From Volutella citrinella (taxonomy: Eukaryota; Ascomycota; Sordariomycetes; Hypocreales; Nectriaceae), in contig JAWZSP010000005.1 in the NCBI GenBank assembly GCA_034401135.1, forward strand, positions 3,410,001 to 3,474,000: 64,000 bases of DNA. The letters run 5' to 3'. This document shows positions 10,273 to 22,500 of this stretch, in pieces. The stretch's first letter is position 1; every line of letters begins with the position of its first letter. The position numbers and the translations under genes are program-made. Below the pieces are notes generated by a model. It ran no database searches, was not told the DNA's origin, and saw only the letters and a program-made list of their open reading frames with translations.

Positions 10273-11742
10273 ATGCAGATACGTCCCGGCGCCTCGGTGC
10301 TGCGCAGCGCCGTGGCGGGAAATGGTTCGATACTTCGCCAGCCGCTGTCCGTGACGGGCTCTGTGTCAATGGCATCCTCGAAGGTGCTCTGCAGACAGCT
10401 TAATGTACGATACGGCCCTTCAATGGTGCAAAGGGCCTCCCTGCACTCCAGCACGCGAAGGGACTCAGCATGGGCGGCTGCTGTTCAAGTTGCCTCAAAT
10501 GTGGTCGGCAATGTGGTCAAGAAGGCAGCCAAGGACACCATGACAGTTGATCCGCTGCGGACCGTGGCCAAGGAGATGAAATTTTTGACTGGCAACATCC
10601 GGAAGCTGTTAGGATCGGGCCATCCCTCGCTCGACCGCGCAGCCAAGTATTACACGCAAGCCGAGGGGAAGCATATGCGACCCATGATCGTCCTACTCAT
10701 GAGTCGCGCCACGTATCCCTGCCCCAAGGCACCTCGTCTTGAGGCGCCGCACAACTTCACAATCGACACGACCCTCTCACCGGCCCAGATTCTCGCCGAT
10801 GTGAACCCTTCAGCCTCGCCGCTGTCGGCCACCGACATCGAGATCCCCGAGAGCAGCACGGGCATCCTCCCTAGCCAGCGGCGGCTGGCCGAAATCACTG
10901 AGCTGATTCACACGGCGTCTCTCCTTCATGACGACGTCATTGACCACTCTGTCTCGCGTCGTGGGTCGCCGTCAGCCAACCTGGAGTTTGGCAACAAGAT
11001 GGCTGTTCTTGCTGGCGATTTCCTCCTCGGTCGTGCGTCAGTTGCGCTTGCCAGGCTTCGCAACCCCGAGGTTGTGGAGCTTCTTGCCACTGTCATCGCC
11101 AACCTCGTCGAGGGAGAATTTATGCAGCTCAAGAATACAGAACGTGACGAGCGGAACCCCAAGTGGTCGGAGGAGACTGTCTCATACTACCTGCAGAAGA
11201 CGTACCTGAAGACCGCTAGTCTTATTTCCAAGTCTTGCCGTGCCGCAGCGCTGCTAGGTAACGCGGACAACGTGACAGTCGAGGCGGCGTACTCGTATGG
11301 GCGCAACCTGGGACTGGCGTTCCAGCTGGTGGATGACCTTCTGGATTACACGCACAGCGGACAAAGCTTGGGCAAGCCGGCGGGGGCGGATTTGGAACTT
11401 GGATTGGCAACGGCACCTCTTCTGTTTGCATGGAAGCAGATGCCTGAGCTCGGTGCGCTCGTTGGTCGCAAGTTTGAGAGGGAGGGCGATGTTGCTCGAG
11501 TAAGTTGCATTTTCCCTCTAAGTTACATTAATCATGTACACAAGAGGATCATTTTGCTGACGAGTTGTCTACCAACGCAGGCACGTGAACTGGTGCTTCA
11601 GAGCGACGGCCTGGAGCAGACGCGGGCACTGGCCCAGGACTACGCTGACAAGGCTGTGGCAGCCATTGCCGACTTCCCTCCAAGCGAGGCCAAGGACGGC
11701 CTAATCGAGATGGCCGAAAAGACTCTCAAACGAAACAAATAA
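10273..11742 (+). CDS. COQ1: Mitochondrial polyprenyl diphosphate synthase (ubiquinone side chain)
   Basis: A trans-polyprenyl diphosphate synthase that condenses isopentenyl units onto an allylic diphosphate to make the ubiquinone tail in mitochondria. Exons 10273-11499 and 11581-11742, with an 81-nt intron, give 462 aa. The N-terminus is rich in Arg, Ser and Ala with few acids, as in a mitochondrial targeting peptide. The first aspartate-rich motif is DDVID at residues 220-224, followed by SRRGSPSAN. The second is FQLVDDLLD at 350-358, followed by GKPAGADLELGLATAPLLFA. An insertion of about 45 residues (roughly 155-200) between the usual KHMRP motif and the first DDxxD is rich in Pro/Ser, as in other filamentous fungi. 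The intron (11500-11580) is phase 0 and a multiple of three. Length and both catalytic motifs indicate an intact enzyme. Confidence 0.93.
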   Translation: MQIRPGASVLRSAVAGNGSILRQPLSVTGSVSMASSKVLCRQLNVRYGPSMVQRASLHSSTRRDSAWAAAVQVASNVVGNVVKKAAKDTMTVDPLRTVAKEMKFLTGNIRKLLGSGHPSLDRAAKYYTQAEGKHMRPMIVLLMSRATYPCPKAPRLEAPHNFTIDTTLSPAQILADVNPSASPLSATDIEIPESSTGILPSQRRLAEITELIHTASLLHDDVIDHSVSRRGSPSANLEFGNKMAVLAGDFLLGRASVALARLRNPEVVELLATVIANLVEGEFMQLKNTERDERNPKWSEETVSYYLQKTYLKTASLISKSCRAAALLGNADNVTVEAAYSYGRNLGLAFQLVDDLLDYTHSGQSLGKPAGADLELGLATAPLLFAWKQMPELGALVGRKFEREGDVARVSCIFPLSYINHVHKRIILLTSCLPTQARELVLQSDGLEQTRALAQDYADKAVAAIADFPPSEAKDGLIEMAEKTLKRNK

Positions 11743-13173
11743 AGCGTGAGGAGACTGGTGCGGAGGTGGATGGACTGAGCGTTTCACTCGGTGTCGCTTG
11801 GTCTGTCATGTATTAATACAATGTACGGCTGCTGTATTATTGGGAGGAGGAGTTGTTGAGGGGAGACGACAACCAGGGTGGTGGACGCCGACTACGCCGA
11901 AGGCCAGTGTGTCTGGCGTCGCTTTGGCTGTCCAATCACTCGGTTTGTCTTTGTCACGATATTTCCGCAGGCCTGCATGCGGCGGTGGGCTAAACTACAT
12001 GTACAAACACATACATGAGGGATGGGAGGACTGGCTGGATACCCACCTCAATATTGATGAAGCAGAAAACGGAAAAGCACAACTGGAAATAGAGGAGACT
12101 ACTTTGTTGTACTGAATTCAGAGGCGCGGTGATTGATATGTATATTCAGAGATACATTGTCTATATCTAGAGCGAGGATCCCATCTGGCTGCGTCTGATG
12201 AAAAGGGAGTTCAGTCTAGTAGCCCCGTCCTTGGCACCAGGCACTGCTTGTACCGTAGACCGCCATCGCACTTCCATAGCGTCTGGTTAACTTGCGGAAC
12301 AGCCTTTGTACACGACGAGCCCACCACCTCTGGCACAGTGCCAGGTTGATGACCTCGTGGTTTTGTGGAGAGTTGTTGGGCGAAACAGGGTCACATTCTC
12401 CTTAGCCGGGCCACGTCGCCATCCGTAACGTTTTCCGGGCGGCGAGCCAAGCAGCCTGCAGGTTGTCCCAATCGCGAGTGGCCTCAAGACGCCGCATTAC
12501 TCGATGGTTACTCGATCGAAATTACCCTTTCCCACGTCCGCGGACCAAGGGTCTCGTCGCTGATTGGTCCCGTGTGCGCCGCGCCCGGCGCCGGCCGTGT
12601 CCGAAGGGGTCAAGTGGACGAGAAGCGGCCGGGGCCATTTCTTTTCGCTGCCGTCGCCGCCGCCGGCCAACGGTGTGCCGAAAGCATAAAAGTGCCTGGG
12701 TGTCTGGATTTTATTGTCACCTCGATCGGGAGTTTGGCCATGTGTGGCTACACAGTGTGTGGCTGGGAGCTTGCATTTCTGAACATCACCAGCGTGGTTA
12801 CTGTTAGGCAGCCTCGTCTTCTTTGGGGGATTCGGGTAAATAGTGTTATCCGTCCCAAGACAGCAGACGGTCCTTTATACCCAAACTTCCATTCGCACAG
12901 CCATTTCTTTGCATACTATGACAATGTCTCCTCACGGAGTGGTATATTCGGCGGCGTAATTCATTGACAGTGGAGTGCCTGTGCGTATTACGCGGGGAGG
13001 CATTGATCGGCACCGCCCTCAAGCGTGGTGAGTCCAAAATGACATCGTGCTGAATGCTAGAGCCAAAGGCTGAAGTCTAGGGAATTATTAATAGCTACTT
13101 CTCCAATCCGCTGGTTTATGCAAAGAAGAGAGAATCCTTGTCAATAGCCGTTAGTGGGGCCGTTGATGCCTAG
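11743..13173. other. Intergenic, COQ1 3' flank to KNR4-like gene
   Basis: Overlapping ORFs on both strands lack domain signal and splice support. A missing first exon of the downstream SMI1/KNR4 gene may lie near its 3' end: a possible donor (GTGAGT, about 13028) and an acceptor (CAG, about 13182) are present, but no in-frame ATG exon was found. Confidence 0.5.
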
Positions 13174-14787
13174 TTGCTGTCAGCATCCGACCTTCTCACG
13201 GATGGATTCACGGTTCTCCCATTGTTTGACTTCGTAATTCCACTCGCAGAATATTGCCAGCATATAAAAAAATCCGCGATGGAATCCCCCGGTATGTTCG
13301 GCCACGCAAAGTTTGTTCCAGAGGATATCCTCACCGACCGGTCGCTGGCGACTATTTACCATGCACTTTCGAACCTGGCACTGGAATTCGCTGTGTTGGG
13401 CTACATTGGAATTTCACAACAGATGATCTCCCTTCTTCTCTCTGAGTATTCCTCCGAATGGCAGCTGGGACGAATTTCTCCCTTGAAATTCGCCTTTGCT
13501 GAGGCTGGCCAATGGCCGGATGAGATCCCACCTGAGGAAGAGGCGCTGAGCAAAGTCCGAGGCCCAACTACACTGGAAGCCTTCAATCGCGACGAAGATG
13601 GAGAAAGGAGCAACCCAATGGATGACTCGGCCGAATTTGAAAGGCTGCTCCAACACAGCATAGGGGACGGAGCAAACGCCACAACTGGCGGCCAAGCAAT
13701 GGCTCGCAGCGTGGCCGTCTCCGAAGCTCTACTCTTGGCTATAAAACTGGCGTCAACCACAACATCTTCATGGGAGGAAATCGAAAACGACAGCAGGGTT
13801 CAGAAAGCGCTTGGGATTATTTCGGGACGGCTGCATGCTAACCAGCAAATCGAATACTTGGCTGAGCGTCGCGGCCTCTGGCCTCTCCTGTCGAAGGGAT
13901 CACTGGCGCGGAAAATACCAATTGACTCGGCCAAGGTGGAAAAGCTTGGCCAGGACGCACTTGCAACCTTTGCCGAACGTTTCAGAGCCGGCCGGAAGGC
14001 CCCGGCGGCAGAGAGCATCTCGATGGCTGACCTTTTGCACCTAATGGAGAGCAACACGAAGATGAACGCGGGACATTTCTATGAAGAAAATGGTATCGAA
14101 GAAGACGAAATTCCCGAGACATTGTTTGTCAGGCCGCCAGCCACGGAGAGTCAGATAGCCGAGCTTGAGAAGAAGCTCGGCGTTGTCCTGCCGGATGACC
14201 TGAAAGAGTTCCTCCACATCACCAATGGCTTCGGGGGCGTGTGGAACGGATACTTTCCAGACACCCCTATTGTAGGCATCGAAGACATAGAGTGGGCAGA
14301 TGTCTTCATGGAGGGGATACCGATCGAGTTCCACGAGGACCCGAGCGGTAACAGCGGCATGACAGGGCTGATGGGGAGAGAATGGGACGACTGGCCGACG
14401 TTCAGAAAAGCAATCCAACTTGGGAGTGCGGATACCGATGACATATGGCTGCTCCCACCAGACGAGACCAAGAGGGTACTCGCCGCCTACAACGAGTTCA
14501 TGGACCACCCATCCGTGCCCGGCAAGGAGAAGGCGATGGTGCGAAAGCTGATAGACTCAATGTACGGAAGCTGGGAGGCGTTTGAGAAGAGCGAGTGGGT
14601 AGTCATGTTGATTGCCCATTCAGAAACTATTCCCTGTGGCAGCTTCCGGCAGTTTCTGGACAGGCAGGCCCGGAGCTCGGCGGTGGCAGATGAGCATGAG
14701 GGGGATACTGAAAGGACCAAGAGGGCATTCGCCTACAGCTGCATGATAGAAGGGAGTGGTTTAGAGGAGTATTTCGCTGTCCTTTGA
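13174..14787 (+). CDS. SMI1/KNR4-domain protein
   Basis: SMI1/KNR4 proteins in yeast connect cell-wall integrity signalling with wall synthesis and growth. The domain occupies about residues 325-460, counting from 13174. It begins PATESQIAELEKKLGVVLPD and includes LKEFLHITNGFGG and the acidic stretch IVGIEDIEWADVF. The N-terminal 300 residues are helical with a Gly/Ala/Asp-rich linker. The 5' end is not settled. The frame is open to 13174 with no ATG there; a stop (TAG) lies at 13171-13173. The first in-frame ATG is at 13279. Coding character upstream of it suggests an unrecognised first exon. The 3' end (TGA, 14785-14787) is clear. A related family member of bacterial immunity type is unlikely given the fungal context. 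Confidence 0.78.
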   Translation: MLSASDLLTDGFTVLPLFDFVIPLAEYCQHIKKSAMESPGMFGHAKFVPEDILTDRSLATIYHALSNLALEFAVLGYIGISQQMISLLLSEYSSEWQLGRISPLKFAFAEAGQWPDEIPPEEEALSKVRGPTTLEAFNRDEDGERSNPMDDSAEFERLLQHSIGDGANATTGGQAMARSVAVSEALLLAIKLASTTTSSWEEIENDSRVQKALGIISGRLHANQQIEYLAERRGLWPLLSKGSLARKIPIDSAKVEKLGQDALATFAERFRAGRKAPAAESISMADLLHLMESNTKMNAGHFYEENGIEEDEIPETLFVRPPATESQIAELEKKLGVVLPDDLKEFLHITNGFGGVWNGYFPDTPIVGIEDIEWADVFMEGIPIEFHEDPSGNSGMTGLMGREWDDWPTFRKAIQLGSADTDDIWLLPPDETKRVLAAYNEFMDHPSVPGKEKAMVRKLIDSMYGSWEAFEKSEWVVMLIAHSETIPCGSFRQFLDRQARSSAVADEHEGDTERTKRAFAYSCMIEGSGLEEYFAVL

Positions 14788-15425
14788 ACCTCATAGTCGG
14801 ATGGCTAGGCTCTCTGGGTGTCTGAACCTGAAGAATGTTACTGGTAGGGCGTTGGTGATGAAGCCAATACCGTGCATCTCGATATCTATCGTTACTGTGC
14901 CAAGCCACACTTGACTGTGCATGTCGCCGAATCCAGTAGTCATGACAATAAGAAAGCGACGGACGCTAGGAAGGACACATGCAAATAGACCCCACTGATA
15001 AGGAATAGCTCCACTCGGATTACTCTTCTTTTTTCTCTTCTTTTTCGCCAATCGCCCATGTATTTCAGGGACCTGGCACTGGCACGGGATTGCCTCACCT
15101 GGCCCTACAAGACCGAGCCAGCACCAGCGACGGCCTCGTGATTGTCCATTGCCATCCAGTCCGAGCGGTTCTTCCTTTTTAACCGGAGGGGTCGTGTCTG
15201 CGTCGTAAACAGCCAGCCTGTCTGTCTCATCATGCGGATTCCTTAGCCGCCTGGGGCTGCCGGGAGACCGGGAGCGCACCGGAGGGCATCGGGTCGTTTT
15301 GTTTCTCGTAATAGTAACCTGCTCGGCCGAGTCTGTTCAAGCGGCGCGCGCCCTCCAAATCCAGTCGGATTCATTAATAAAGCCGCCCTACGAACCCGCC
15401 CCCGGGGACGTGTTCAAAGAGAGCT
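14788..15425. other. Intergenic between KNR4-like and allantoinase genes
   Basis: It holds the 3' flank of the KNR4-like gene and distal upstream sequence of allantoinase. A reverse ORF (14791-15279) has basic low-complexity sequence and no domain, and was not accepted. Confidence 0.5.
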
Positions 15426-15803
15426 TTATCCACCTGCATCGCAAACTGATCCGCAGTCTTATCAATCCCCAGTGCCCTGTGCAGCCAGCCTCATCCGAGC
15501 TTATCGCCTCGCGTTCCCCACCACCACCACCACAACCAAGACCCAGACCAGACATTGGACTGTGGGCAAGATAAGCCCCGGCAACTCCCCCGTTGTGTGC
15601 CGGTCTGTCTTCCACCCTTCGTTTGTTGGACAAAGTCGCTCGCTGGATTCGATTTATCCGGACCCAAATCCCCCTTCTTCTCTTATCTGTCCCCCCTTTC
15701 TCTTCTTTCTTTATCGGTTGATTCCCCTTCTTTTCCTCTTCCGTTCGGCTTCTCTCCAATACCCCTCCATATCTTAGTGCTTTCCCACGTCGCGTATCTT
15801 ATC
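15426..15803. promoter_or_regulatory. Cluster of eight GATA-factor motifs upstream of allantoinase
   Basis: Eight GATAA/TTATC cores lie in 378 bp: 15426-15430, 15459-15463, 15501-15505, 15570-15574 (forward GATAA), 15654-15658, 15683-15687, 15711-15715 and 15799-15803. Under equal base composition fewer than one would be expected. In ascomycetes AreA/NIT2 binds such sites to switch on purine and ureide catabolism when preferred nitrogen is scarce. The last core is 13 bp from the start codon, so part of the cluster may be transcribed leader. Confidence 0.65.
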
Positions 15804-15815
15804 GATACCCTCATC

Positions 15816-17466
15816 ATGACTGCTCACGGCGTCGACGAGAAGTTGTCAGTGCTCGTATCAACGAGGGCTGTCATCACACTCCCCGATGACTCCCTTCTGT
15901 TGAGCCCCGCTACCATCACCGTCTCCGCCGCAACCGGCAAGATCGTGTCCGTCGTTCCCGAGATCCTGCCCCGCGATAAGTTCCCAGCTTCGACCAACTA
16001 TGTCGACCACAGCCCCAAGCTGCTGCTGCCGGGCCTTGTCGACGCCCATGTCCACCTCAACGAACCCGGCCGCACCGAATGGGAGGGCTTCTGGACCGGC
16101 ACCCAGGCCGCTGCTAGTGGAGGTGTCACCACTGTCGTCGACATGCCCCTCAATGCCATCCCTCCCACCACGACCGTCGACGGTTTCCGGGAGAAGCTGC
16201 GTGCTAGCATGGGCCAGTGCTGGGTCGATGTCGGTTTCTACGGGGGTGTCATTCCGGGCAACGCTGACGAGCTGCTACCGCTCGTTGAGGCCGGTGTGCG
16301 AGGGTTCAAGGGATTCCTGATTGAGTCGGGTGTGAGTTGCGCCAGGTGTGTGCATGTCATGGAGCGTGTTGCTGACATGAGAATAGGTTGACGAGTTCCC
16401 GGCGGTTTCATCCACCGACATTTCCCTCGCCATGAAGGCGCTCAAGGACTCCCCGACGACGCTCATGTTCCACGCCGAGATGATCCCGCCCATCGCTGCT
16501 TCGGTGGGAGACGGCGTCACCTCTTCCGAACCACCGCTGGCCCCGACCGGCGCGCTCAACGCTTATAAGACATTCCTTGAGTCCAGGCCCCCAGCGTTCG
16601 AGACGTACGCCGTCGAGGAGATCCTAAGCCTCGCCCACCTGGCTCCCCAGCTGCACCTGCACATCGTCCATCTCTCGGCAACGCAGTGCATCCCGCTCCT
16701 CAAGGCTGCCCGGGCCAGTGGCATCAACATTACTGCCGAGACATGCTTCCACTATCTCGGTTTGACGGCCGAGGAGATCGAGAAGGGCGACACACGCCAC
16801 AAGTGCTGCCCCCCGATTCGGGAGGAGAAGAACAAGGACGGCCTGTGGGATGAGCTGGTCGCCGACGACTCGTGCATCCGGACGGTTGTGTCGGACCACT
16901 CGCCCTGCACACCCGAACTGAAGTTGCTTCCGCAGCACCTCGAGCCGGTGCAGCCCATCCACCACTCGGACTCCGGTGTCGACGTCACGCTCCCCGAGGA
17001 GCTCAAGGCCCAGGAAGATGGCAACGAGGTGCAATCCAAAGGCGACTTCTTCGCCGCTTGGGGTGGCATCTCCTCGGTCGGCCTTGGTCTGCCCATCCTT
17101 CACTCGGCCGCCCGGAAGCGCACCCAGACGCGCGCATCGGCCAAGTCGCCGAGCATCACTGACATTGTTCGACTCTGCTCGCAGGCAACAGCAGCCCAGG
17201 TCGGCCTGTCGCACCGTAAGGGAGCGCTTCGGGCGGGTATGGATGCCGACATTTGCATCTTTGACGACGCCGAGGAGTGGGTCTTCTCGCAGGGCGACAT
17301 GCGGTGGAAGAACCGCTGCTCGCCGTGGGAGGGCCGCGAGTTTGTCGGTCGTGTCAAGGAGACGTGGCTGCGCGGCCAGAAGGTGTTTGAGCTGGGTGGT
17401 GATAACATGGGTTTCGCCTTGGGCAAGCCGACGGGTGAGCCGATTACGGAGCGGCGAACGGCGTAG
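15816..17466 (+). CDS. DAL1: Allantoinase
   Basis: Opens the hydantoin ring of allantoin to allantoate in purine/ureide nitrogen use. Exons 15816-16331 and 16387-17466, with a 55-nt intron (GTGAGT...TAG), give 531 aa. Amidohydrolase metal motifs are in order: DAHVHLNEPGRTEWEGF with H78 and H80; a Lys in RGFKGFLIESG, the position carboxylated in this family; the HAE motif in TLMFHAEMIPP; the His of LHLHIVHLSA; and the Asp of VVSDHSPC. The C-terminus has the usual KGALRAGMDADICIFD composite-domain strand. Length is slightly above the yeast enzyme because of a Pro/His-rich insert near residue 350. The dense GATA motif cluster directly upstream predicts nitrogen control. No other ureide gene is adjacent. 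Confidence 0.95.
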
Positions 17467-19577
17467 GAGACATCAACGGGGAGGTGTTAGTGCCGAGGAA
17501 TATTTATGAGTGAGACGATGCGAAGAATTTCGTTGATGGATATATCATGTTGACTTTGTGAAGGAAGAGGGCGACTTGGATAGGGACAGCATTGAGCATA
17601 GACTGTGGCGCATTATGATTTGGTTCTTGTCGGTTTCGGGACAGAAGATGTCTTTTTGTACAAATGAAGAAGTAGGACAGCCACGAGCGGGGTGTAGTAG
17701 GAGCATAGCAACGATATAAGGAGGCAAGGGAGAATATCATGGCGTCAGAGCACAGTGCAGCTTGTTCCATCGTGACGTCGGGTCTTACAGTGGGAGCCAC
17801 AGCGCTAGGGCTCGGGTTGGACCGAAGTGTGGGGTAGGAGACGGGATAGGAGACAATCCTCCGGCTTCACGCGTGGCTGGAGGATGGACTGACCGAAAGC
17901 GAATTTGAGGAGTGGTGCTGTTGAGCGAATTTGAAATAGGCAGTTCAATTTCAAATGAATCAAGGCTCATGGTGCAGGAGAATGTGCGTTACTTGGCAGT
18001 AACAGTCCAGCTGCACTGTCGAGGCGCTGTGACCGGTGGAAGCGCCAATCAATGGTCTTGTGAGCGCAAAAAGCAAATAAAAAGCAGAAGTCATTCTGTC
18101 TCATTGCGAGCGCAGGAGTTTCATGTTCTTGATTCCTTCCCGTCAGATATCAAGAACGACGCAGCATTCCCCCGCCCCACGCAAGCAGGTCGTACAAATA
18201 GATGGTTGACGAATGCCCAGGCTGTGATGCGCTGGCTGGTCGCACAGCAGCTTCAAGAGTGGTGGCACATGCTGACCACTACTACCTACCAGGAGGTTCT
18301 ACTCGGATGGCTGAATCAACGACGCGACGTCCATCAGAATTCCTCCAAAGTGCTGGGCATGACCGCATACTAGTGAGTGTTTGCAAAGATCAGAAATCAA
18401 CATTTCTAACGAGCCTGGACCCAGTTACGAGACGAGGTGGCCCCTGCCGACAGATCTCGCGAGTCTCGAGCTGCTGACCCCTGCCTCCAAGTCCGAGGTC
18501 AGTGCGATGGATGGATGACTGCAGAAACATTCCAAATGGCACTTTGATGGATGGGTGCTGCAACAACTCGGCCAATCCACCAACCAAAGTACCAGCTGCA
18601 GAGTTGCAATTTGCAGGCAGGCAAACCAATCCCTCATCGTCGGTAGCATCCATGTCCATCCACTGGCACCCATGCACCGGAACACTCTGATTCCGGGGAG
18701 CTGCCCCCACCGAGCGAGCTGTCCTCAAGCCCAAGCGAGCAAGATGTCTGAGGAGAGCGAGGGAGTTAGTTTGTTCCAGCATCGGCCGTTTGCGAAATTG
18801 TGTTGCTTCCATTGGCCCTAACGTACGGAACACACCTTGGGGGTTCGAACCCCGGACCATGGCCCACGGGGCGGTGCAAGGGCCTGCGTACCGATCGATT
18901 GCAACGTTGGAAATGGAAAACATGCAGCCGAGGGTCATCAATCTGACTTCTCCTCCTTCCCGATGCTGCGAGGTCGACTCGCGGCGTGCTCCATCAGTCT
19001 GCCTGGGCGCCCAATTGTCAGCGAGCAAACAGCTCGGAAACAAACACATCCGCGCCGCCATGCCGACCTGGGACCTAGGCGGCGTCAATCGTTGACGTCC
19101 TCCACACCACCAACGGTCCGGACAGAAAGAGTAGCCCCGGGCCCCGGTCCCAGTCCACATGTCGCCTCCAGCGGATAGGGAATGGTCCTCTTTAACCATA
19201 CGGACACTAGCTCCCCAATTTCGCAAACGAGATCGCCCCAGGTCATTTAGCCGACATTCCCACCACCCATGCCCACCATCGCCCTCGCTAAAGCACTGGG
19301 AGGCGGACCTTACCAAGAACTTACAGTTGCTCCAGGGCCGTCTACTTAACGCCTAGACTGCCCGTGCCTCCCTCGTGCTTGGCGCAACGGCCCAAAAATC
19401 AGCCGATTGACCCAATTCGACCCTGGCCAGAGCAGAGCTTCTTGAGCATTAATTATATCTCATCGCTGCCGCTCAGCAACTGACTGTCAATACTGCTCCG
19501 TTTCCGCCGCGTCATGTTCCCGACAAGAGACTTGTGAAGAGCGCAAGGGGCAACACTGTGCCCGCCAACGACTCGCC
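17467..19577. other. Intergenic upstream of the ABC transporter
   Basis: About 2.1 kb with no accepted gene. The longest ORF (18390-19316, reverse, 308 codons) has a composition rich in Trp, Met, Cys and Arg and no domain. A GGGGTTCGAACCCC palindrome at 18840-18853 resembles a tRNA T-arm, but no cloverleaf can be built around it. Confidence 0.5.
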
Positions 19578-22500
19578 ATGGCAACGTCCAACCTCAAAGC
19601 ATCAGACGAGGCATCTGACATCGACGTTGTGGAGAAGTTTAGCTCCCGCGAGACATCTGTGGAAGCAACCGCGCGAACCCTCCAAGATGTTCCCCGATTC
19701 TCTCTCTCTGGGACCGGCCACATCTCGCTCGACGACGTGGAGCCGGTTCGCATCCAGATCCGCGACCTGGCTGTTTCTGTCGATACCGCGCCCTCATGGT
19801 TGGAGCCCGGGACCTTCCCGGCGCTCATTGGCGCCAAGTTCAACACCACGCCGCAGATGAAGACGCTGCTTCATTCAGTCAATGCCGACATTGAGCCCGG
19901 CACCCTCACGGCCATCATCGGCGGCAGTGGCTCCGGAAAGACGACGCTTCTCAACACCCTGGCCGAGCGGGTGAACAGCGCGCGGCTGAGCAATGCGGGA
20001 CTGACGACCTTCAATGGCCAAGTGGGCGTGCACAACGCTCGCCACGCCTACGTGATGCAACAGGATGTTCTGCTTCCGACCCTCACCGTCAGGGAGACGT
20101 TGAAATACGCAGCCGCCTTGCGCCTGCCGTCATCAACCCAGGCTGAAGATCGAGAACGGGTGGTGGAGGAGGTCATCCTCGAGCTTGGCCTCAAGGAATG
20201 CGCCGACACGCGCATAGGAAGCTCGCAGCACCACGGCTGCTCCGGTGGTGAGAAGAGGAGGACCAGCATCGGCGTCCAGCTACTGGCAAACCCGTCAGTC
20301 CTGTTCCTCGACGAACCCACGACAGGCCTCGATGCCACCAGCGCGTACCAACTCGTCCGCCTTCTCAAGACGCTCGCCAAGAAGGGGCGCACAATCATCA
20401 CCACCATCCACCAGCCGCGATCCGAGATTTGGGACCTATTCGACAACCTCGTGGTGCTCACCAAGGGCAGCCCCATCTATTCTGGGCGTGTTGACCAGTG
20501 TCTCCCGTACCTAGAGGATGTCGGCTTCCAAGTGCCAGCCTTTGTCAACCCTGCCGAGTTCATCATTGACATCGCCGCCGTGGACAACCGCACCGAGGAG
20601 TTGGAACGGGAGACGACGGCTCGCGTGGAGAGGCTGAAGGGTGCTTGGGCGGCTGAGGCCGGAAGCCGGTTTGCGCCTGTTGACAAGTCTGTCGATGCCA
20701 CGAACAGCGGACGGAAGAAGGCCAGCAAGCATGCCGGGTTCGGGCGTCAACTGATGGTCCTCACCGACAGAACATTCAAGGTCACGTACCGCGACCCGCT
20801 CGGCATGACCGCCGCGATATTCGAGGCTGTGTTCATGGGCCTCGTCACCGGCTACCTGTTCTTCGATCTCGCCCGTGACCAGTCTGGTATCAGATCTCGA
20901 CAGGGTGGTCTCTACACCGCCGCCGGATTGCAGGGCTATCTGATTCTCATCTTTGAGGTGTATCGAGTCAGCATCGACATTCCAACCTTTGATCGCGAGT
21001 CTTCGGAAAACTGCGTCGACGCTCTTCCGTTTATCCTCTCCAGGCGCTTGGCCCGTCTCTTCACCGAAGACATACCGGTTCCCTTCATCTTCTCCGCCAT
21101 TCTCTACTTCATGGCGGGCTTTGACCGCGACGCCGCCAAGTTCTTCACCTTCTTCGCCATCACCCTGCTCAACCACTACATCAGCATGACGTGTGCCATC
21201 ACTTGTGTGGCTGCGGTGAGGCACTTCGCCGGGGCGAGTTTGATTGCCAACCTGGTTTACACTCTGCAGAGCATGGCCTGTGGCATGTTTATCCAAGTAA
21301 ACACCATTCCGGTATACGTGCGATGGCTCAAGTGGATAACCTACGCGGTAAGCAGTATGAGATGTGGAGATGTCATTCATCGCTGACAGAAATAGTTCTA
21401 CGTCTTTGGTGCATACTGTGGAAATGAGTTCGAAGGCAGCATGTATGACTGCCCATTCCCTGGTGGCAAATCCAACCCAGCGTGTAAGCAATACACAGGC
21501 GAGTACATCATGGAATCTCTCGGCTTCCCCAACGATTGGGTCACCAGGCCCATCATAATCATGGTGGCCTTTGTCGTCTTCTTCCTTCTGCTCTCCACAA
21601 TCGGACTGCACTTCATCAAGGTGGAAATGACCATTGCCCGCGCTCGATCCTCTGACACCGATCTGTCAGCCGGCAAGGAGAAGATGACGGCACGATCGAT
21701 TGCCGACGTACGTGCAATTGATGTCGGCCTGGACAAATTCGCTCTGGACCTGGACAAGAGGAGCGCATTGGGGAAGAAGTTGCCGACCAAGACCATTCTC
21801 AAACCTGTGACGGCAACGTTTCAAGCCGGAGTTCTCAACGTCATCATGGGTCCTTCGGGCAGTGGCAAGACCTCACTTCTCAACGCGATGGCTCTGCGAC
21901 TGCGAAACTCTGTGGGAACCAAGTATCTGCCCACAGGCAGACTCACGTTCAACGACGCGAGGCCGTCAGACTCGGTCGTCCGCTCAGTGTGCTCCTACGT
22001 GTGCCAGGACGACGACGCGCTGCTGCCCTCCCTTACAGTCCGTGAAACCCTGCGCTTCGCGGCTGGTCTTCGTCTTCCGTCCTTCATGAGCAAGGAGGAA
22101 AAGTACCGCCGGGCTGAAGAAGTGCTCCTAAAGATGGGTCTGAAAGACTGCGCCGATAACCTAGTTGGAGGCGAGCTTGTCAAGGGTATTTCTGGTGGTG
22201 AGAAGCGACGTGTTTCCATCGCCGTGCAGGTGCTCACAGACCCGCGAATCCTCATGCTTGACGAGCCTACCTCTGGCCTGGACGCATTCACCGCCAGCTC
22301 CATCATGGAAGTCCTCCAGGGTCTCGCGAATGAGGGCCGAACCCTGATTCTTACCATCCACCAAGCACGGTCCGACCTCTTCAGGGAGTTTGGCAATGTG
22401 CTGCTCCTGGCTCGTGGCGGATCTCAGGTCTATTCTGGGCCCGGGAAGAGCATGCTGGCTTACCTGGAGAAGCACGGCTACAAGTGCCCGCAGCATACGA

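Noticed and set aside
16624..17214. Reverse-strand 196-codon ORF
   Set aside because: Antisense shadow of allantoinase.
18840..18853. GGGGTTCGAACCCC palindrome resembling a tRNA T-arm
   Set aside because: No matching acceptor, D or anticodon stems can be formed on either strand.
18390..19316. Reverse-strand 308-codon ORF in the spacer before the ABC transporter
   Set aside because: Composition is rich in Trp, Met, Cys and Arg, with no domain, no signal peptide and no splice support; it looks like chance openness in GC-rich DNA.
20511..21611. Reverse-strand 366-codon ORF
   Set aside because: It is the antisense shadow of the GC3-rich ABC transporter, which has firm motifs.
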